Shown here: piece by piece, positions 59,607 to 64,000 of the stretch | Layout: each line of letters starts with the position of its first letter | How positions within the stretch are numbered: the stretch's first letter is position 1 | From: CAVQCX01 sp963775335 | GTDB lineage: Bacteria > Pseudomonadota > Gammaproteobacteria > Chromatiales > Chromatiaceae | Direction: 5' to 3' | DNA length: 64,000 nucleotides | Assembly (NCBI GenBank): GCA_963775335.1 | Contig: CAVZIJ010000002.1 | Coordinates: forward strand, 124,001 to 188,000 | Made by a program: the position numbers and the translations under genes | Notes under the pieces: generated by a model | The model's database searches: none | Told to the model about the DNA's origin: nothing | The model's input: only the letters and a program-made list of their open reading frames with translations

Positions 59607-60507
59607 ATGAGACCTCGCCACCGCCCGACTTCTCTGGGAACCCTGCTGGGTCTGCTGCTTTGCTGCACCCTGCTCTACCACCCTGCTGACGCTGATCTGG
59701 CGGCGGTACGCGAGGCCGGGGTGCTCCGCCACCTGGGGGTCCCATACGCGAACTTCGTGACCGGTGCCGGCGACGGACTCGACGTGGACCTGATGCGCGG
59801 ATTCGCCCGCTACCTCGGGGTCGACTACCAGTTCGTCCAGACCGACTGGCAGCATGCCTTCGGGGATCTCACGGGCCTTCACGTGCGCCGGGGAAACAAA
59901 GGCGTGGAGATCCTCGGCAAGACTCCGATCCGCGGCGACGTTCCTGGCCAACGGTGTCACCGTCCTGGACTGGCGCAAACAGGTGGTCGACTTCTCCACG
60001 CCAACCTTTCCGACGGCCGTCTGGCTGGTCGCCCGAGCAGACTCCTCCCTGCAGCCGATCCATCCCAGCGGGTCGCTGCCAAAGGACATCGACGTGGTCA
60101 AAGCTGCGCTGGGCCACCGCAGCGTCCTCGGACTGACCGACACCTGCCTCGACCCGGGGCTTTATCACATGGCGGAGACCGAGGCGGAGGTGCGTCTGCT
60201 GCCCAGCGTACGCAACCTCAACGAAATGGTGCCGGCGATACTCAACCACGACGCCGAATCAACCCTCCTCGACGTGCCGGACGCCTTGATCGCCCTGGAC
60301 CGCTGGTCGGGCCAGATCAAGGTGATCGGGCCCATCTCGGAGAACCAGACCATGGCGGTGGCGTTCCCCAAGGAGGCGGTGCAGCTGCGCGAGGCCTTCG
60401 ACCGCTACTTCGCGCAGCTGCGTAGCGACGGAACCTATAACCGGCTGGTCGCCAAGTACTACCCCGCCGTCTTCCGCTATTACGCCGCCTTTTTCGCCGT
60501 CCACTAG
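59607..60507 (+). pseudogene. Family-3 solute-binding protein (MltF-N/ABC type), frameshifted
   Basis: AAGGAG precedes ATG 59607. The first frame gives a signal peptide (LGTLLGLLLCCTLLYHPADA) and AVREAGVLRHLGVPYANFVT, LMRGFARYLGVDYQFVQTDW, EILGKTPIRGD. Near 59936-59945 the frame shifts by one base, and the second frame continues FLANGVTVLDWRKQVVDFST, AFPKEAVQLREAFDRYFAQL, to TAG at 60507. Together they make a full SBP_bac_3 protein. The substrate is unknown. It ends 16 bases before the GGDEF-EAL gene, so it probably served as its periplasmic input partner. Confidence 0.82.
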
Positions 60508-60522
60508 TCCTCAGAAGGCCCC

Positions 60523-62970
60523 GTGAGATTTCCAGCGCCCCGGCTCCGGAACCTCGCCCTTGTGCTGGCGAGCGTTGCCGTCGGCACCTATGTGCTGCTG
60601 CTTCTGGGCACCACATGGTTTGCCCAGGGACAGCTGCGCAAGACAGCGCTCGACCAAGCCCGCCTGACCCTGCAGCAACAAGCCGCGGCTCTGGGCTATT
60701 TCTATTCCGAGCGTCAGCACGACCTTGGCGATCTCCGAAAGAGCCCGGCCCTCGGCAACTTCTTCGCCAACCGCGATCTCGGGATGTCCATGCAGTACGG
60801 CCTGCGGGCCAGCCTTCTGCACATGCAGGAAGCGCTCGACCAAATTCACAAGGCGAAGCGCATCGGCACCGGGTCGATCTATACGGACATCGCCGTTTAC
60901 GACGAGAAGGCGGATCTGCTCACCGCCAGTGAGCGGCGCCCTGGAGACGTGCCTCGGCATTGGTCTTACGAGAGGGGCGGAGACAGCGTCGACATCCGGG
61001 TCATCGGCGAGAGCGGGAAAGCCCAGGTGCTGATGTATACCGGCGTGCCGTACCGAGGCCGGTACGCTGCAACCCTGGTCGCATGGATCGATCACCGCTT
61101 GGCTTTCGAGCAGCTGGTAGCGGCAGTCCCCGGCACGTCCGGGGCCCGCTTCGTCGTGGGGTGGAAAGATCAAGCGATCGCCCCCCCCGACCTCGCCGGC
61201 CAGGGACCGAACAGCCCGGTAGCGAGCGCACTCGGTGCCCTCGGCGACAGACGGTCCCCGGATATGGCGGTTACGCCCCTGGCCGGTGACCTGCTTGCCG
61301 TCCACGCCCCGGTTCCGGACACACCTTTCTGGCTGATCGGATTCTATCCCGCCTGGGACTGGCTCGGTGTGCTTTCCTCCCGTGGGTTCTTTGCAGCCCT
61401 GGTCGTGCTCGCGGTGCTGGTGCTCGCTACCGCGACATGGCTGCTACGCACCAACGCCCGCAACCTGGTGCTGCAGGTGCGTATCGAGGAGTCAAGGCGC
61501 GAGGCGAACCTCCTGAGCGACCACAATGCCCGGCTCGCCGAAGAGATAGCGCGCCGCAAGGACTTCGAGAAGCGGCTGATCTACCAGGCGAGCTTCGACG
61601 CCCTCACGGGCCTGCCCAACCGCGCGCTCGCTTTGGACAGGCTGTCTCAGGCGATCAAGCGCTGCGAGCGGACTGGCGACGGCTACGTGCTGGTACTGTT
61701 CGCAGACCTCGACAGATTCAAGCAGATCAACGACACCCTTGGGCACACCGCCGGAGACCGGCTGCTCGTCCAGGTCGCGAGGCGCCTGTCCGAGAGCATC
61801 CGGGCAAGCGATACGGTGGCCCGTCTCGGTGGCGACGAATTCCTGGTGATCTGCCCGGACGTCTCTACGGTCGAGGCGGCCGAAGTGCTCGCCCAGAACC
61901 TGCTCAATCGTTTCACCGAGCCGTTCACCCTGAGCGACCGGGACCTTTTCGTCACCACCAGCTTGGGGCTCGCCCTCTATCCTCCCGACGGCCCCGATCC
62001 CCTGTCATTGATGAAGAACGCCGATCTTGCCCTGTACCGCGCCAAGGAAGGGGGGCGGCGGACCTTCCGTTTCTACACCGCCTCGATGAACGATGAGATG
62101 CAGGAACGGCTGCTCCTCGAGGACCGACTGCGCCGTGCCATAGCCCGCCGGGACCTGCGACTCGTCTATCAGCCGATTGTCCGGCTGGACAACAGCGAGA
62201 TCACCGGTTTCGAAGCACTGGTGCGTTGGGAAGATCCCGAGCTGGGCTACATCCCTCCGGATCGTTTCATTCCCTTGGCGGAGGATTCGGGCCTCATCGA
62301 CGATCTGGGCGCGTGGGTGCTGGAGACCGCCTGCGGGGATGCCCAGGGCTGGCAGGCAATGAAGCCCGTCAGCGTTGCCGTCAATATCTCCTCGCGCCAG
62401 CTCCGGCAAAGCCGGGATTTCATTCGTGTCATCGACGGCGTACTGAGTCACTGCGGACTCGACCCACCCCGCCTGGAGCTGGAGATCACCGAGCGTTTGC
62501 TGTTGGAGGATCTCCCAGAGATCACCCGGCTGCTGGAGCACTTGAGCGGTCTGGGGGTACGGCTCGCATTGGATGACTTCGGTACCGGCTATTCGGCCCT
62601 CAGTTATCTGAAGCGCATACCTTTCGACTCCCTCAAGATCGACCGTAGTTTTGTGGAGGATGTGGTCTCCGACGACGAGAGCGCCGCCCTCGTGCGCGCG
62701 ATCCTCGCCATGGCCGCCGCCCTGCAGCTAGACGTTGTCGGCGAAGGTGTCGAAACGGACGAACAGGCCCGGTTCTTACGTCGCCACGGGTGCGGATACG
62801 CCCAGGGATTCCTGTTCGGCCGCCCCGTCGATGCCGAACAAGTGCCCCGATATCTTGCCGACCCGCACCTGCGGCTGCCCGTATCAACAGTGGCCGATAC
62901 CCAGCCGCCGGAGAGAGCGAGTGCTCAGACCTCCGAGCAGACTGCGAACAACGCGAAACGCGACCGCTGA
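60523..62970 (+). CDS. GGDEF-EAL protein with periplasmic sensor
   Basis: 815 aa with a GTG start. Membrane helix at about 8-30 (LALVLASVAVGTYVLLLLGT), a periplasmic sensor domain of about 240 residues (CHASE4-like in position and size), a second helix near 285-310 (GFFAALVVLAVLVLATATWL) and a coiled-coil linker. The GGDEF domain keeps RLGGDEFLVIC near 434, preceded by DLDRFKQINDTLGHTAGDRL. The EAL domain keeps GFEALVRWEDPE near 563, LDDFGTGYSALSYLKRIP and KIDRSFVEDV. Both domains look active, so it can make or break c-di-GMP depending on input. Confidence 0.94.
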   Translation: MRFPAPRLRNLALVLASVAVGTYVLLLLGTTWFAQGQLRKTALDQARLTLQQQAAALGYFYSERQHDLGDLRKSPALGNFFANRDLGMSMQYGLRASLLHMQEALDQIHKAKRIGTGSIYTDIAVYDEKADLLTASERRPGDVPRHWSYERGGDSVDIRVIGESGKAQVLMYTGVPYRGRYAATLVAWIDHRLAFEQLVAAVPGTSGARFVVGWKDQAIAPPDLAGQGPNSPVASALGALGDRRSPDMAVTPLAGDLLAVHAPVPDTPFWLIGFYPAWDWLGVLSSRGFFAALVVLAVLVLATATWLLRTNARNLVLQVRIEESRREANLLSDHNARLAEEIARRKDFEKRLIYQASFDALTGLPNRALALDRLSQAIKRCERTGDGYVLVLFADLDRFKQINDTLGHTAGDRLLVQVARRLSESIRASDTVARLGGDEFLVICPDVSTVEAAEVLAQNLLNRFTEPFTLSDRDLFVTTSLGLALYPPDGPDPLSLMKNADLALYRAKEGGRRTFRFYTASMNDEMQERLLLEDRLRRAIARRDLRLVYQPIVRLDNSEITGFEALVRWEDPELGYIPPDRFIPLAEDSGLIDDLGAWVLETACGDAQGWQAMKPVSVAVNISSRQLRQSRDFIRVIDGVLSHCGLDPPRLELEITERLLLEDLPEITRLLEHLSGLGVRLALDDFGTGYSALSYLKRIPFDSLKIDRSFVEDVVSDDESAALVRAILAMAAALQLDVVGEGVETDEQARFLRRHGCGYAQGFLFGRPVDAEQVPRYLADPHLRLPVSTVADTQPPERASAQTSEQTANNAKRDR

Positions 62971-63059
62971 TACCCGGCCCGCGGTGCCGCCGCAGTCTTC
63001 TGCGCAATCCCGGACGCGCGCCGGATCGAGCCGATGGACCCCGCCCTAACGCCACCCCC

Positions 63060-64000
63060 TCAGTCGCGGCGTAGACGGTCCGATACGGCCACAGGGGTCG
63101 GATAGCGCAACACCACCAGGTAAGGTGACACCACGAAGGTCAATAAAGTAGCGAGCTGGATCAGATGGCTGGCCTGCGGTCCGATCATGCCCGTGGTCTC
63201 GGCGAGCACCGCGATCAGCAGCGAGAACTCGCTGAGCTGTCCGAGACGCACCCCCGCCTCCCCGGCCCAAGCCGACGTCTCCCCGGCTCGCATCAAGAGC
63301 CAGCGGAACACTGCGGGCTTAAGCAACAGCATCAGAGCCGCGAGCGCCGAGGCCGCGGGGGCGACCTGTCTCAGACCGCCCAAGTCGAACCGCGCCCCCA
63401 GGGCGACGAAGAACATCACTAGAAAGAAGTCGCGCAATGGCTTGAGGCGATCGGCTATATAGAGGGAAAGCGGGCTGGTGGCGAGCGTGATGCCGGCGAC
63501 GAAGGCCCCGATCTCGTGGGACAGCCCCATCTCCTGGGCGGCCATAGACAGCCCGAGACACCAACCGATGGGCATGAGAAACACGTACTCGCTGATCCGG
63601 TCGAACCGCGCGATCAGCGGCAACAGCGCCAAGCGGGCCAGCAGCCAAGCCGCGCCGATGAGTAGAGGTAGGGCCAGGATAAGCCCGAAAAGGCCGCGCA
63701 GCGGATGGCTCATTGGACCTCCGCCCTCCACCACCAGCAGCATGACGATCGCCAGCAGGTCCTGAAGCAGCAGGATGCTGATCATCACCTGCCCCATCCG
63801 TTGATGGTGCAGAACGGTGGTGGGCAACAGCTTCAGTCCGATGATCGTGCTGGAGAACGAGACGGCTGCGCCGATGACCAGGCACTCCCTCGGGCGCAGG
63901 CCGGCGAGCCAGGCGGTGGCCAGGCCCAGGGTAGCGAATACGATGGAGCTGGCCAGGGTAATGGCCGTCGTGCGCCGAACGGCCCGAAACAGCTCTTTGG
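63060..64000 (-). CDS. CPA2-family monovalent cation:proton antiporter (KefB-like), 5' end beyond the window
   Basis: The frame is open from the right edge (KELFRAVRRTTAITLASSIV) to a stop at 63060, giving 312 residues of an incomplete protein. There are many membrane helices; LVIGAAVSFSSTIIGLKLLP and GQVMISILLLQDLLAIVMLL are the conserved CPA2 segments (the QD pair is typical). GAFVAGITLATSPLSLYIAD and RDFFLVMFFVALGARFDLGG follow. The tail (SDRLRRD) ends without a TrkA_N domain, so it is a short form. It exchanges K+ or Na+ for H+ across the inner membrane. Confidence 0.93.
   Translation of the reverse strand, partial: KELFRAVRRTTAITLASSIVFATLGLATAWLAGLRPRECLVIGAAVSFSSTIIGLKLLPTTVLHHQRMGQVMISILLLQDLLAIVMLLVVEGGGPMSHPLRGLFGLILALPLLIGAAWLLARLALLPLIARFDRISEYVFLMPIGWCLGLSMAAQEMGLSHEIGAFVAGITLATSPLSLYIADRLKPLRDFFLVMFFVALGARFDLGGLRQVAPAASALAALMLLLKPAVFRWLLMRAGETSAWAGEAGVRLGQLSEFSLLIAVLAETTGMIGPQASHLIQLATLLTFVVSPYLVVLRYPTPVAVSDRLRRD

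Overview
The window is GC-rich chromosomal DNA from a gammaproteobacterium, most likely of the Chromatiales/Ectothiorhodospiraceae kind. The strongest sign is the conserved block on the minus strand tsaE-amiB-mutL-miaA-hfq-hflX-hflK-hflC-DUF2065-hisZ-purA (about 13.6-25.4 kb), joined by nnrD, queG, orn, an M48 protease and rsgA. MutL keeps an endonuclease motif, as in lineages without MutH. The genus cannot be fixed from the sequence alone.

Layout. (1) 1-9.8 kb is a dense accessory region of conflict-type genes. On the minus strand, three genes joined by ATGA overlaps encode a TIR protein, a TIR-AAA protein and a membrane-anchored AAA-FGE(SUMF1) protein that runs off the left edge. Divergent from them is a TIR protein followed by a KGGTGR-variant P-loop ATPase whose C-terminal half is eleven near-identical 42-residue TPR units. 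Next comes a nucleotide-sensor-like/TPR protein with a small coupled partner. A fragment resembling a lysozyme/chitinase tail lies just beyond. (2) 10-27 kb is mostly core genome: an Hsp20 protein, YkgJ, the purA-to-nnrD block and a Rho-independent terminator between hflC and DUF2065. (3) 27-43 kb is a second accessory island. It holds a SIR2-TIR protein coupled to a membrane STAND NTPase, a decayed patatin, and a long minus-strand gene run. That run has a truncated TIR, a LecA-like lectin, a short TIR-like protein, a caspase-fold protease, an 1835-residue protein with two alpha/beta-hydrolase domains and a CHAT protease, two M15-type peptidoglycan peptidases, and a sensor/TPR protein. (4) 43-64 kb returns to core and lineage genes: queG, orn, M48 protease, cytochrome c, rsgA, EVE, a PhoPQ-like pair with PepSY, small envelope proteins, a lytic transglycosylase, YchJ, a ferredoxin-reductase operon, a GGDEF-EAL protein and the 3' part of a CPA2 antiporter.

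The second island sits between nnrD and queG, which would otherwise be divergent neighbours. A diverged, truncated copy of the queG 5' end (about 245 bp including its upstream region) remains next to nnrD, and the complete-length queG lies on the far side. The island is therefore bracketed by a direct repeat made from its own target locus.

The accessory genes share a logic of NTPase sensors or scaffolds (STAND, AAA, KGGTGR-TPR, TPR modules) linked to NAD-consuming (TIR, SIR2), proteolytic (CHAT, caspase), lipolytic (patatin, alpha/beta hydrolase) or cell-wall-cleaving effectors. This matches anti-phage or programmed-death systems known from comparative genomics, but several combinations here look unusual.

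Four genes carry apparent single-base indels (patatin, queG, the DUF938 gene and a solute-binding protein). A roughly 160 bp MITE-like element with 13 bp terminal inverted repeats interrupts a small membrane-protein gene. A structured RNA candidate with its own terminator lies near 55.3-55.45 kb. I recognised no tRNA, rRNA or CRISPR array.
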